Positions 42,470 to 52,481 of a DNA stretch of 64,000 nt are shown here, in pieces. The notes beneath the pieces were generated by a model, which was not told the origin of the DNA, searched no databases, and was given only the letters and a program-made list of their open reading frames with translations. The stretch lies in NCBI GenBank assembly GCA_045863555.1, contig BTUU01000011.1:124001-188000 (forward strand), given 5' to 3'. This DNA comes from JACRLV01 sp045863555. GTDB lineage: Bacteria; Planctomycetota; Phycisphaerae; UBA1845; Fen-1342. The position numbers and the translations under genes are program-made. Position 1 is the stretch's first letter. Each line of letters starts with the position of its first letter.

Positions 42470-43681
42470 CTACCCGCCGCCCATCGTGGCCATGTCGAAG
42501 AGCGGCAGAAACAGCGCCATCGCCACGAGCCCGACGACCACGCCCATTCCGGCGAGGACCGTCGGTTCGACGATGCGCGTCGCGGCCGCGACGAGCTGTG
42601 TATTTTCCTCGTCCATCCAGCTGGAGACGAACTCGACGGATTCGGCGAGCCGGCCGTTCTCCTCCCCCGTGCTGATCGCCGAGGCGACCACCGGCTCGAC
42701 GAGGCTCGCCTGCGCGAGCGTCCGGCCCATCCGTCCTCCGCTGGCGAGCGAGTCTTCGATCTTCCGAAGGGTCTCGAGCATGATTGGATTGCGGACCGCC
42801 ACCTGCGACTGGCGAATCGTCTCCATGAGCGGCACGTGCGAGCGCAGCATCGCCGCCCACATCCGGAGCACCCGCGCCACGGTCAGCCGCGACGCGATCC
42901 GGCCGATCAGCGGCAGACCGTAGATCCGCTGGGAGATCCACATCCGAACATCTCGCCGGCGCAGCAGCACCACCACGGCCGCGATACTGCCGGCGATGCC
43001 GCCCGCGACGTACGGCCAGTAGGTCGTAAGAAAATCCGACGCCTGCATCACCACCGCGGTCGTCGCGGGGAGCGGCGAATTGAGGCTCGTGAACAGGTCC
43101 CGAAAGCGGGGCACGACCACGGTGAGCATGACGATCACGACGCCGACGCACAGTACGCTGAGGATCGCGGGATACGCGAGCGCCGAGATGATCATCCGCT
43201 GCACGCTCTGCTGCCGCTCGGCCATCGTGCTGAGTCGGGCAAACGCGTCCGGCAGCGTCGCCGTGGCTTCGCCCGAGGCGATCATCGCCAGAAATACGTT
43301 CGTGAACGTCCCCGGGTGCTTCGCCAGCGCGGCCGACAGCGAGACCCCGTTCTCGACGTCTTCGCGGATTGTCGACACCATCCGGGCGAGCGCGGGTTTC
43401 ACCGTCTGGCGCTCGATCGCTTCCAGAGCCTGCACGAGCGCCGCCCCGGATTCAAGGAGCATCTTCATCTGCCGCGTGAAGACGACCAGGTCGCGCGACG
43501 TCACGCCGCCCCATCCCACGCGACGCGTCGTCCGGATCGGCGAGGCCGGCGCGGAATCGACCGAAACCACTGCGAAACCGCGGCCGCGCAGCGAATCCGC
43601 CGCCTGGCGCGTGCTCTCCGCCTCGATCACGTCCTGGACGACGCGGCCTTCGGGCGAGATGGCTTCGAAAACAAACTGCAC
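42470..43681 (-). CDS. pilC: Type IV pilus / type II secretion inner-membrane platform protein (PilC/GspF)
   Basis: A 403-aa polytopic protein. Both GspF half-repeats are present, with three membrane helices (~168-192, 220-240 and ~375-395). Typical stretches are FTRQMKMLLESGAALVQALE, ALAKHPGTFTNVFLAMIASGEATATLPDA and the second-half VARVLRMWAAMLRSHVPLMETI plus ISTGEENGRLAES. It is the platform for the assembly ATPase. Start is GTG 43681. Confidence 0.93.
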   Translation of the reverse strand: MQFVFEAISPEGRVVQDVIEAESTRQAADSLRGRGFAVVSVDSAPASPIRTTRRVGWGGVTSRDLVVFTRQMKMLLESGAALVQALEAIERQTVKPALARMVSTIREDVENGVSLSAALAKHPGTFTNVFLAMIASGEATATLPDAFARLSTMAERQQSVQRMIISALAYPAILSVLCVGVVIVMLTVVVPRFRDLFTSLNSPLPATTAVVMQASDFLTTYWPYVAGGIAGSIAAVVVLLRRRDVRMWISQRIYGLPLIGRIASRLTVARVLRMWAAMLRSHVPLMETIRQSQVAVRNPIMLETLRKIEDSLASGGRMGRTLAQASLVEPVVASAISTGEENGRLAESVEFVSSWMDEENTQLVAAATRIVEPTVLAGMGVVVGLVAMALFLPLFDMATMGGG

Positions 43682-43719
43682 GGTTCATCCTCGCTCGCGG
43701 CGTGCGGCCGCGGCATTCG

Positions 43720-45521
<1,802 letters not shown>

Positions 45522-45525
<4 letters not shown>

Positions 45526-45860
45526 CGCTTGTAGCTTCGGAGCGCGCTTTCCACGGAATCGAAAATCTCAAATCGAGACAGCGTGTTCGTCAGGTCCAGC
45601 GCCTCCCGGCACGTGTCCGTCAGGCCCGCCAGCCGCGGCCGCGGCGTGGGCGAGCGGCGGTCCCCGCACACGGTCAGCAGCGTCTCGATGCCGACGCTGT
45701 CGAGATAGGGGATGTCGCGGCAATCGACCACGACTTCGCCGCGCCGCTGCTCCAGGGGCGCTTTCATGCCCTGGATGAACGGATCCGCGCAGTCGCGCGT
45801 CAGCGCTCCGCGCGGCGTGACGACGGCGACCTGTCCATGCAGTTGGACGTCGATCTTCAT
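45522..45860 (-). CDS. STAS-domain anti-anti-sigma-factor-like protein
   Basis: A 112-aa single-domain STAS protein. It has VAVVTPRGALT at the N-terminus and DIPYLDSVGIETLLTV with the conserved Ser of SpoIIAA-type proteins, a site usually phosphorylated by a partner kinase. In this operon a switch role, perhaps for the HD-GYP or pilus ATPase, is inferred. ATG 45860 has AAGGAG eight bases upstream. The HD-GYP stop overlaps its start (TGATG). Confidence 0.88.
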
Positions 45861-47080
45861 CACAGGGACTCCTTCCCGTAGAGCAGCCTCAGCTCGGCCG
45901 GCTGCTCGCGGATCATCCGCCCGGCGACCGAGAGAAACGCCGCGACGCAGTCCGCGTCGAGCTTGGTCCCGGCCTCTTCGCGGAGAATGTCCAGGGCCTG
46001 CGGAATCGTGTACGCCGGCCGGTAGGAACGCGTGGAACTCAGGGCGTCGAAGACGTCCACGACGTGGATGATCCGCGCGAAGAGCGGAATATCGTGCCCG
46101 GTGAGCCCGCTTGGGTAGCCCGTGCCGTTGGGGTTCTCATGATGATACAGCACGCCGTCCAGCACCTCGCGCAGACTCTCGATGGGTTTGAGGATCTCAT
46201 ACCCCATCACGGGATGGCGCTTGACGATCGCAAACTCCTCCTCGGTCAGCCGGCCGGTCTTCTGGAGAATCGACTCCGGCACGCCGATCTTGCCGACATC
46301 GTGCAGCACGCCTGACCACTCGAGGAACTGAAGCTGGGTCGAGTCCAGGCCGAGTTCGCGGCCCGCCATCCGCGACCACATGCCCACGCGCTCGGAATGG
46401 CCGCGCGTGTAGTGGTCCTTCTTGTCGATCGCGGCGACCAGCGCCCGCGTGGTTTCCATCGAGACCCGGCGCATCTGCTCGTGGAGCTCGCAGTTGCTGA
46501 TGATCCGGCCCGCAAAGGTCAGGACGGATTCGACCATGAGCGCGTCGCCCGCGGTGAACGGCCGGTAGCCGCTCGGGCGCATGACGACGACGACATCGAC
46601 CGCGTCGTTGAGCCGGACCAGCCCGCCCACGAGGGCCTGGACGGATCCCATCGAGAGCACGAGCAGCCGCCGCTCTTCGCGGACCCGGGCGACGCTCGCG
46701 GCCAGAGGCTGCTCGAAACCGTGTGCGCCCGGGGCGTCCTCGACGAGTCCCGAGACGGCGTCGTAATGGCGGATGCTCCCGCCGACCTGGTAGGTGTAGA
46801 CGGCCGGCGCGGCGAGGATCTTGGCCAGACGCGCGAGGAGCACGGCGACGATGTCCGCCGGCGACGTAATGGTCGCGATCTGCTGCGTGAAATCGAAGAT
46901 CAGGTTGAGCTGCTCATAGCCGCGAAGAACTTCATCGGCGAGCGCCTCGTTCTCATCGATCAGCCGGCGGAAGTCCGTGACGACCGGCGGCGGCGCGCCG
47001 TCGCGCGGCGCGCCGTTCGACTCCGCGGGTTCACGGATGAACGAGGGCGAATTCAGGTTCTCGGACACGCGTTCACTCAT
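45860..47080 (-). CDS. GAF / HD-GYP domain protein (putative c-di-GMP phosphodiesterase)
   Basis: A 406-aa cytoplasmic signalling protein. Residues ~45-200 form a GAF-like sensor domain. The HD-GYP domain (~205-400) has HSERVG (His228), the catalytic LHDVGKIGVPE (His260-Asp261), RHPVMGYEIL, YHHENPNGTGYPSGL (GYP at 321-323) and the closing DVFDALSSTRSYR. HD-GYP enzymes cleave c-di-GMP to GMP, so this would set the second messenger level near the pilus machine. It overlaps the response regulator gene by four bases. Confidence 0.93.
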   Translation of the reverse strand: MSERVSENLNSPSFIREPAESNGAPRDGAPPPVVTDFRRLIDENEALADEVLRGYEQLNLIFDFTQQIATITSPADIVAVLLARLAKILAAPAVYTYQVGGSIRHYDAVSGLVEDAPGAHGFEQPLAASVARVREERRLLVLSMGSVQALVGGLVRLNDAVDVVVVMRPSGYRPFTAGDALMVESVLTFAGRIISNCELHEQMRRVSMETTRALVAAIDKKDHYTRGHSERVGMWSRMAGRELGLDSTQLQFLEWSGVLHDVGKIGVPESILQKTGRLTEEEFAIVKRHPVMGYEILKPIESLREVLDGVLYHHENPNGTGYPSGLTGHDIPLFARIIHVVDVFDALSSTRSYRPAYTIPQALDILREEAGTKLDADCVAAFLSVAGRMIREQPAELRLLYGKESL

Positions 47081-47472
47081 GTTCGGATGCCGCCTTCCGG
47101 CTTCGCGGCCGGCCGCGCGTCAATGGTCTGGATCAGCTCGGCGAGTTTCGTCGGGCTGAAAGGCTTCGGAACGGTGATGACGCCGGAGTCTTCGAGCCGC
47201 TGGCCGATCTCGCGGTGGTCCCAGCGGTTCGTGAGCACGACAATCCCGCGCGGCAGGCGCGGGCGCGAGAAGACGGTGTCCAGCAGGGCGAGCCCGTCCA
47301 TGACCGGCATGTTGATGTCGGTGATGATGATGTCCGGCCTCCGCTCGTCGTAGAGCTGGATCGCGACCTCGCCGTTGCGGGCCTCGATCACCTCGTACCC
47401 CTGCCGCGTCAGCCACAGGCTGATGACGCGGAGGATGTGCGGATCGTCTTCTGCCACGAGAATTCGCGTCAT
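47077..47472 (-). CDS. Single-domain response regulator
   Basis: A 131-aa CheY-like receiver. Acidic pocket Asp9-Asp10, phospho-acceptor Asp52 in IITDINMP, Thr81 in VLTNR and Lys103 in VPKPFSP are all present. There is no output domain, so it must act by binding, for example to the neighbouring HD-GYP protein. It lies four bases after the histidine kinase stop and overlaps the HD-GYP start by four. Confidence 0.95.
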   Translation of the reverse strand: MTRILVAEDDPHILRVISLWLTRQGYEVIEARNGEVAIQLYDERRPDIIITDINMPVMDGLALLDTVFSRPRLPRGIVVLTNRWDHREIGQRLEDSGVITVPKPFSPTKLAELIQTIDARPAAKPEGGIRT

Positions 47473-47476
47473 CGCA

Positions 47477-49264
47477 TCACCTCAGGACGCCGTCGGGCCG
47501 GAGGAGCGGTAGTTCGACGGTAAACGTCGAGCCTTTCCCCACGGCGCTTTCGAGCCGGATTTCCCCGCCATGCAGGCGCGCGACTTCGCGCGCGATCGCC
47601 AGTCCGAGTCCCGTTCCGGGAATCGCCTGGATGTCGGTCGCGGCGGCGCGGTAAAATTTCTCGAATACGTGCGGCTGGTCCTGCTCGCCGATCCCGACCC
47701 CGGTGTCGCTGACGACGATGCGGACGCGCGATTCGTCGAGCGTGAGCGTCACGCCGACCTGCCCGCCGCGCGGCGTATACTTGATCGCGTTGCCGACCAG
47801 ATTGTTCACGAGAACGCTGAGCCGCTGCTTGTCGCCGCGGATCTTGGGCACCTTCGGCGGCAGCTTGAGCGACAGCTCGATGTCCTTTTCGTCCGCGGCC
47901 CCGAGGTTGTCCTGGATCATCTGCCGGACGAGACGGGCCAGGTCGAGTTCGTCCATTTCGACCAGCGCGGTCCCGACCTCGAGCTGCGAGATGCTGAGGA
48001 TGTCCTCGACCAGCCGGCTCAGGCGGCGCGTCTCGCTCATGATGACGTTGTAGCATTCGCGGCGCGTCGCCTCGTCGTCGAACGCGGGCTTCGAGAGCGT
48101 CTCGACGTAGGCCTGGATGTTCGTCAGCGGCGTCCGCAGCTCGTGCGTCACGTGGTAGAGGAAGTTGTCGCGGGCGCGTTCCGCCTCCTGAACGTGGCTG
48201 ACGTCCTCCACGAGGATCAGCGTCTCACCCGTGGAATCCCCGATCGGCACGGCGAGGAGCCGCAGCGTCTGCTCGATTCCCCCGACCGTGTGGCGGTGTT
48301 CGAGACTGCGATTCGGCGCGGACATCAGCTGGTGGCACACCGCCGCGCCGTCGCCGAGGCTCGCGAGCACCTGGTCAAGCGGACGCCCCAGCACATCCGC
48401 GTCGGCGTGGAGAATCCGGCGCGCCGCCGCGTTGCAGTAATCGACCAGGTGATTGGCATCGTGCCGGACGACCCCGAGCGGGATGCGGTCGAGCAGTCGC
48501 CGCAGTGAGCGGCTCTCGTAGCGCTGTTTGGCGTTGTTCGCAAGGCCTTCGCCTTCGGCCTGGGGGATCTGCGACTGCATCTGTGCCACGTGCTCGACGA
48601 CGTGATTCCACGCTCGCGCGACCTGGCCCAGCGTGTCGCTCAGGCTCAGCGCGGTGAACTGACGCTCGACGCCGGCCGCAAATGACTCGACGTTTCGCTG
48701 GATCGCCTCCAGCGGCCGGAGATCTCGCCGCACACGGAGATAAAGGACGAGCCCCGCCGCGATCGACGCGGCGATCGTCACCATCGCCCACCCGTAGAAC
48801 CAGCGCACGGCCCCGGAGGAGTCGGACGCCGCCACGCGCACCTCGACCTCGCCGCGCTCGCCCCGGGTAGCGCGGCCGATCGCCGCAACCTCGGCGAACG
48901 AGGCCGGAGTCGCGGGCGTCGCAGGGTCGGGCCAGTCGAAGAGCGTATTCCCCTCGCCGTCACGGATGCGCACATGCCGGAGCCAGTTGTCCGTATTGCC
49001 GGTCGAGAGCCGGCGCGCGAGCCCGTCAAGGTCGTCCGGGGCGGTTGCCGCGATCAGCCGCGCCAGTCGATCGGCCGCCGCGCGCTCCGCACTATTCGCC
49101 TGCGCCGCAAACGCGGACGCTGCGAGCCAGCAGATGAGCAGCCCGGCGCCCGCGATCACACCCAGGAGCGTGATGGTGAGAAACGGGCCCGGCAGGGCGC
49201 GTCGCCCCGGCGCACGCGGCGCGGGAATCGGCGCTTCCTGGTTGTTGCGGATCTCGTCTGCCAT
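47477..49264 (-). CDS. Membrane sensor histidine kinase (PAS, HisKA, HATPase)
   Basis: A 595-aa sensor kinase. Two membrane helices (~29-53 and ~157-177) flank a ~100-residue external sensor domain. HAMP-like and PAS domains follow (~180-355). The HisKA has His374 in HVTHELRTPLTN, and the ATPase domain has NLVGNAIKYTPRGG (N box), SDTGVGIGEQD (G1) and GTGLGLAI (G2). Its partner is the next gene. ATG 49264 is preceded by GAGGGG. It opens the operon that ends with PilP. Confidence 0.94.
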   Translation of the reverse strand: MADEIRNNQEAPIPAPRAPGRRALPGPFLTITLLGVIAGAGLLICWLAASAFAAQANSAERAAADRLARLIAATAPDDLDGLARRLSTGNTDNWLRHVRIRDGEGNTLFDWPDPATPATPASFAEVAAIGRATRGERGEVEVRVAASDSSGAVRWFYGWAMVTIAASIAAGLVLYLRVRRDLRPLEAIQRNVESFAAGVERQFTALSLSDTLGQVARAWNHVVEHVAQMQSQIPQAEGEGLANNAKQRYESRSLRRLLDRIPLGVVRHDANHLVDYCNAAARRILHADADVLGRPLDQVLASLGDGAAVCHQLMSAPNRSLEHRHTVGGIEQTLRLLAVPIGDSTGETLILVEDVSHVQEAERARDNFLYHVTHELRTPLTNIQAYVETLSKPAFDDEATRRECYNVIMSETRRLSRLVEDILSISQLEVGTALVEMDELDLARLVRQMIQDNLGAADEKDIELSLKLPPKVPKIRGDKQRLSVLVNNLVGNAIKYTPRGGQVGVTLTLDESRVRIVVSDTGVGIGEQDQPHVFEKFYRAAATDIQAIPGTGLGLAIAREVARLHGGEIRLESAVGKGSTFTVELPLLRPDGVLR

Positions 49265-49473
49265 TCCAGCCCCTCGCCTTGGAGGATCAAGCGATACCCC
49301 TGACGGCGGTCGTTCGGCATATCGACCGGGCTGAAACGGCACTTCATTGGCGGAATGGCGAACCGTGGGTTGGACGGGAGGCGGATCGGACGCTGAAAAG
49401 CGCAGATACTGCCCGGATCGATGCTATCGCCCGCGAACCGGCAATGACTGGAATCGCTATCGGGCCGCCGCGA

Positions 49474-50313
49474 TCAATAGCCGGGCAGATGCTGCATCCA
49501 CGAGCGCGTGAGGAACAGGTCGACTTTTTCCCCGTCGGCGTGAAGTTCCATGCGGCCGGTCCGATACTCGGTGGTCGCGTTCGTGTGCTGCTCAAAGAGC
49601 GTACGCGCGTTTTCGAGGTCGTTTCGCGGGCTGAGCTTGCCGGAGTGCGGATAGATGAACCCGCCCTGCTGCGGAAAAGCCTCGTCGATGATCGAGTCGG
49701 CGATGATCTCGCGGCGGACGGTCCACAGACCCTTGGCATTCTCATTGAGGCCGAAGCGCGTGTACCGGCGGCCGTCCAGCAGGCGCATCGGACGGCCGTC
49801 GAAGGGGAAGTAGTTGGTCAATCCGCCCGGCCCGCCGGGGCGGTCGTTCCCGCCGGATTCCCACGGGATGTTCTGGCCAACGGGTAGAACGGTGAAAGTA
49901 TAGGTCATTTTCCAGCCGCCGCCGGGCGCGGCCGGAAAGCCCGTGATCGCGCCGGGGCACCGCCAGCTCCGCGGATCGACGTACTTCAGCAGGACAACGC
50001 CGACGGTCGTGGTGAAGTGTTCATCGAACGGGTCGGCGGCGGGTCCCGTGCCGGGCACCGTGCTCGCCTGGTTCACGTCTTCCATGAAGGGCGTGCGGTC
50101 GCGGTATTCCTGCGAGTACGTGAGGATCCCCGTCCAGATATTGCGCAGGTTGTTCTTGCAGTAAACCTGCCGCGCCTGTTCGCGCGCCCGCGCGCAGGCG
50201 GGCAGGAGCATCGCCACGAGAAGCGAGATGATCGAGACGACCACGAGCAGTTCGATCAGCGAGAAACCACGTGCCGTCGTTCGCCGTTCTGAAAGAGCCT
50301 CATGCTCGATCAT
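49474..50313 (-). CDS. Prepilin-like protein (DUF1559 type)
   Basis: A 279-aa prepilin-like protein. The type III signal is TTARGFSLIELLVVVSIISLL, with cleavage expected after Gly before Phe and Glu5 present. CARAREQARQVYCKNNLRNIW is the conserved stretch behind the helix. It lies upstream of the histidine kinase gene in the same direction, 209 bp apart, making it a candidate substrate of the pilus or secretion system encoded by the operon. ATG 50313 was chosen to give the canonical signal. Confidence 0.9.
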   Translation of the reverse strand: MIEHEALSERRTTARGFSLIELLVVVSIISLLVAMLLPACARAREQARQVYCKNNLRNIWTGILTYSQEYRDRTPFMEDVNQASTVPGTGPAADPFDEHFTTTVGVVLLKYVDPRSWRCPGAITGFPAAPGGGWKMTYTFTVLPVGQNIPWESGGNDRPGGPGGLTNYFPFDGRPMRLLDGRRYTRFGLNENAKGLWTVRREIIADSIIDEAFPQQGGFIYPHSGKLSPRNDLENARTLFEQHTNATTEYRTGRMELHADGEKVDLFLTRSWMQHLPGY

Positions 50314-50401
50314 TCTGCACCGTTCCTGCGGGCCCGGTCGATCCCGGCCCGCGAGCATCTTCGCATATTTGCGCCGATTGCCAATCCCCCTCTGGCTGCC
50401 C

Positions 50402-51535
50402 TCAGGGGCAATCGCCCGTTCCATAATTAGCCAGAAGGGCGGCGAGGTCTGACAGATCGACGTCGCCGTCAGCGTCCGTATCGCCATCAGCAAGTTCCGC
50501 GCCGCTCCCCGTGCCGAAATTCGAAAGCAGCGTCGCCAGGTCCCGCAGATCGACGCAGCCGTTCGAATCGAGGTCGCCGGGGATCTGCTCCGCGAGCGTG
50601 ATCGTCAGCTTCGGGGCCCGCGCTTCGGGATGAAGCCCCAGGCCTTCCTTGTTATAGAACGACGGAACGCCGCCAACCGTCCCCCCCATCACGGTTTCAG
50701 TCAGCGCCGTGACGTAGACGATCACCCGCCCGGCGTTCAACTGCTCCTGGAAATACTGCCGGACCCGGCCGCCGGACAGGTCGAGATTCAGATCAAACGT
50801 GACGTCGAATGGGACCGTCTGGGCGTTCGGAACGTAGTTGACCGGAATGCCGAGCGCCCACGGCGTCGGCGTGAACCGGCCGACAGGGTTGGCGATGTTC
50901 TGGTTATGCCGGCCGCTGATGCTGTCCTCACAGTGCAGCACATCCGTCGTCCCATCCTGGAAGACCATGGGGAAAGGATCGCGCGGAGCGTTGGCCTGAT
51001 CCGTTCCCCCGACATAGGCGCTGTTTTCCGTCCACGAAACGGCCGTGTAGAAAGGCCCGAACCCTGCGCCAAATAACTCAATGCCCCGGCCGGGGTCGCT
51101 GTCGTCGCTCTCGCCGTCAGTGTCGCCGGGCTGCCCGCGCGGAATCCCGTCGCCGTTGATGAACGTATCGTTGTTGAAATCGAACGTGTACCACTCGTCG
51201 CTGGTGGCGTCCGGAATCCACGTCGCACCGGGTTCGTTGCGCAGCGTGACGCGGATCGACGAGATCGCGTAATTACCGGCTCCCGCGCCGGGGCGGATCA
51301 ATGCGCCCGTGTTCCAGGCGATGATGAACGCGCCGTCGCGGTCGTTAAAGTTCGAAAACGAGGGCACCCCGGTTCCGAGTGACGTAAACACGGAAGCCGT
51401 CGGCCGCGCCCCGCCTGAAAAATTGAACGGGTACTGCCAGCGGTCGTCTGACGGCATCGAAAAGTCATAAGTCTGTGCCAGAGCATTGTTTGCAAAAAAA
51501 CCAGCGGCGATCGCCGCGAACTGAACTCGTGTCAC
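50402..51535 (-). CDS. Secreted protein with dockerin-like tail
   Basis: A 377-aa exported protein of unknown function. A short signal peptide (FAAIAAGFFANNALA) is followed by a beta-rich domain with several Asp/Asn-rich loops (DFNNDTFINGDGIPRG, DTDGESDDSDPGRG) that may bind calcium. The tail is the double EF-hand DLDSNGCVDLRDLATLLSNF and DTDADGDVDLSDLAALLANY, ending in Cys-Pro. GTG 51535 has GGAGG seven bases upstream and overlaps the heme oxygenase stop by four bases. Confidence 0.85.
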   Translation of the reverse strand: MTRVQFAAIAAGFFANNALAQTYDFSMPSDDRWQYPFNFSGGARPTASVFTSLGTGVPSFSNFNDRDGAFIIAWNTGALIRPGAGAGNYAISSIRVTLRNEPGATWIPDATSDEWYTFDFNNDTFINGDGIPRGQPGDTDGESDDSDPGRGIELFGAGFGPFYTAVSWTENSAYVGGTDQANAPRDPFPMVFQDGTTDVLHCEDSISGRHNQNIANPVGRFTPTPWALGIPVNYVPNAQTVPFDVTFDLNLDLSGGRVRQYFQEQLNAGRVIVYVTALTETVMGGTVGGVPSFYNKEGLGLHPEARAPKLTITLAEQIPGDLDSNGCVDLRDLATLLSNFGTGSGAELADGDTDADGDVDLSDLAALLANYGTGDCP

Positions 51536-52188
51536 TTCCCTGCCTCCAGATGCACGTTGAATGCTTCCCAGATCGCGCCGTCGACGGCTCGAACCGCTTC
51601 GAATGCGCGTTTCGCCCCACCTACCATCAAGTCCTGTTCCACACCGGCGAACCCGACCGCATTCATGCGATCCTTGAACGCCGTCCACAATCCCCGCTGC
51701 GCTTCTCCGTGCGGGTCAAGGTATCGCAGGCCGTCCGGCGGAATCAGCCCGAGGGCTCGCTGAACGGCCTTGGCGATGTAGCGAGCCCCGTTCTTGCTCC
51801 CCTCGAACACATAGTAGATCCCCAGAAGCGAGACGCACCGGCGCTGGCCCAGCGATCGGATCTCATCCGCATACTCCCGCGCCGGCCGCACAGGCGTACC
51901 CGCGGAAGCCTCGAAGAAATCGAGATCCGCGGCCAGATTTTCCCGCTGGAGAAGCTCCGGAACGACGAGGCCGCCGAGTCGCGGCTCAGTCTCGACCAGT
52001 TCCATCACCGCCGGATCAAGCGCCGCGTGAATTTGCATGCGCTGCTGCAAATATGCAATGTACAGGGGCCGCGTCACTCGTCCGGAGACAAGCGCCGATT
52101 CGAATTCGCTGCCCTCTGCGAGCTTGTGCTCAGTGTGGGTCTCCGCCCGCAGGCGTGCCATGACATTCGACTCAAGTGGTGCAATCAC
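51532..52188 (-). CDS. Biliverdin-producing heme oxygenase
   Basis: A 218-aa soluble protein of the bacterial heme oxygenase family, which opens heme to biliverdin, CO and Fe2+. The proximal ligand is probably His21 in THTEHKLAEGSEF. The distal helix is YYVFEGSKNGARYIAKAV, similar to the YVLEGSxLGGR motif of BphO/HemO-type enzymes. Product could serve iron release or a bilin chromophore; no phytochrome is in the window. Start GTG 52188 or ATG 52161. It is coupled to the dockerin-tailed gene. Confidence 0.85.
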   Translation of the reverse strand: MIAPLESNVMARLRAETHTEHKLAEGSEFESALVSGRVTRPLYIAYLQQRMQIHAALDPAVMELVETEPRLGGLVVPELLQRENLAADLDFFEASAGTPVRPAREYADEIRSLGQRRCVSLLGIYYVFEGSKNGARYIAKAVQRALGLIPPDGLRYLDPHGEAQRGLWTAFKDRMNAVGFAGVEQDLMVGGAKRAFEAVRAVDGAIWEAFNVHLEAGK

Positions 52189-52203
52189 GGTAGGGTTTCC
52201 ATC

Positions 52204-52326
52204 CTATTCAGCGGCGGCCCGGCAGCCTTCGATCGCGCCGACGCCGACCGCGATCCAGACCAGGCCCTTGACCAGAAAAAAGCAGAACGCGGCCGCGCCC
52301 ATCTGCTTCACGCGCTTGCCAAGCAT
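52204..52326 (-). CDS. Small single-pass membrane peptide (40 aa)
   Basis: A 40-codon gene: MLGKRVKQMG, a hydrophobic helix (AAAFCFFLVKGLVWIAVGVG) and a short tail ending AAAE. It has GGAG eight bases before its ATG and ends 15 bases before the heme oxygenase GTG, so it is probably the first gene of that operon. Similar short membrane peptides occur in many bacteria but I cannot name this one. Confidence 0.6.
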   Translation of the reverse strand: MLGKRVKQMGAAAFCFFLVKGLVWIAVGVGAIEGCRAAAE

Positions 52327-52481
52327 CCGTTACTCCAGCCCGAAGCGTCGCCTCGACGCCCTCTCGTTTTGATAATAAAACAAACGGTGCATCCGTCAAG
52401 CGCTGCCTGCGCGATTTTGCTCAGCCCGTGGCGTTTGACGCAATTCCGCGAGGTGTTACGTTTCGACGCACAGTCGTCAGG

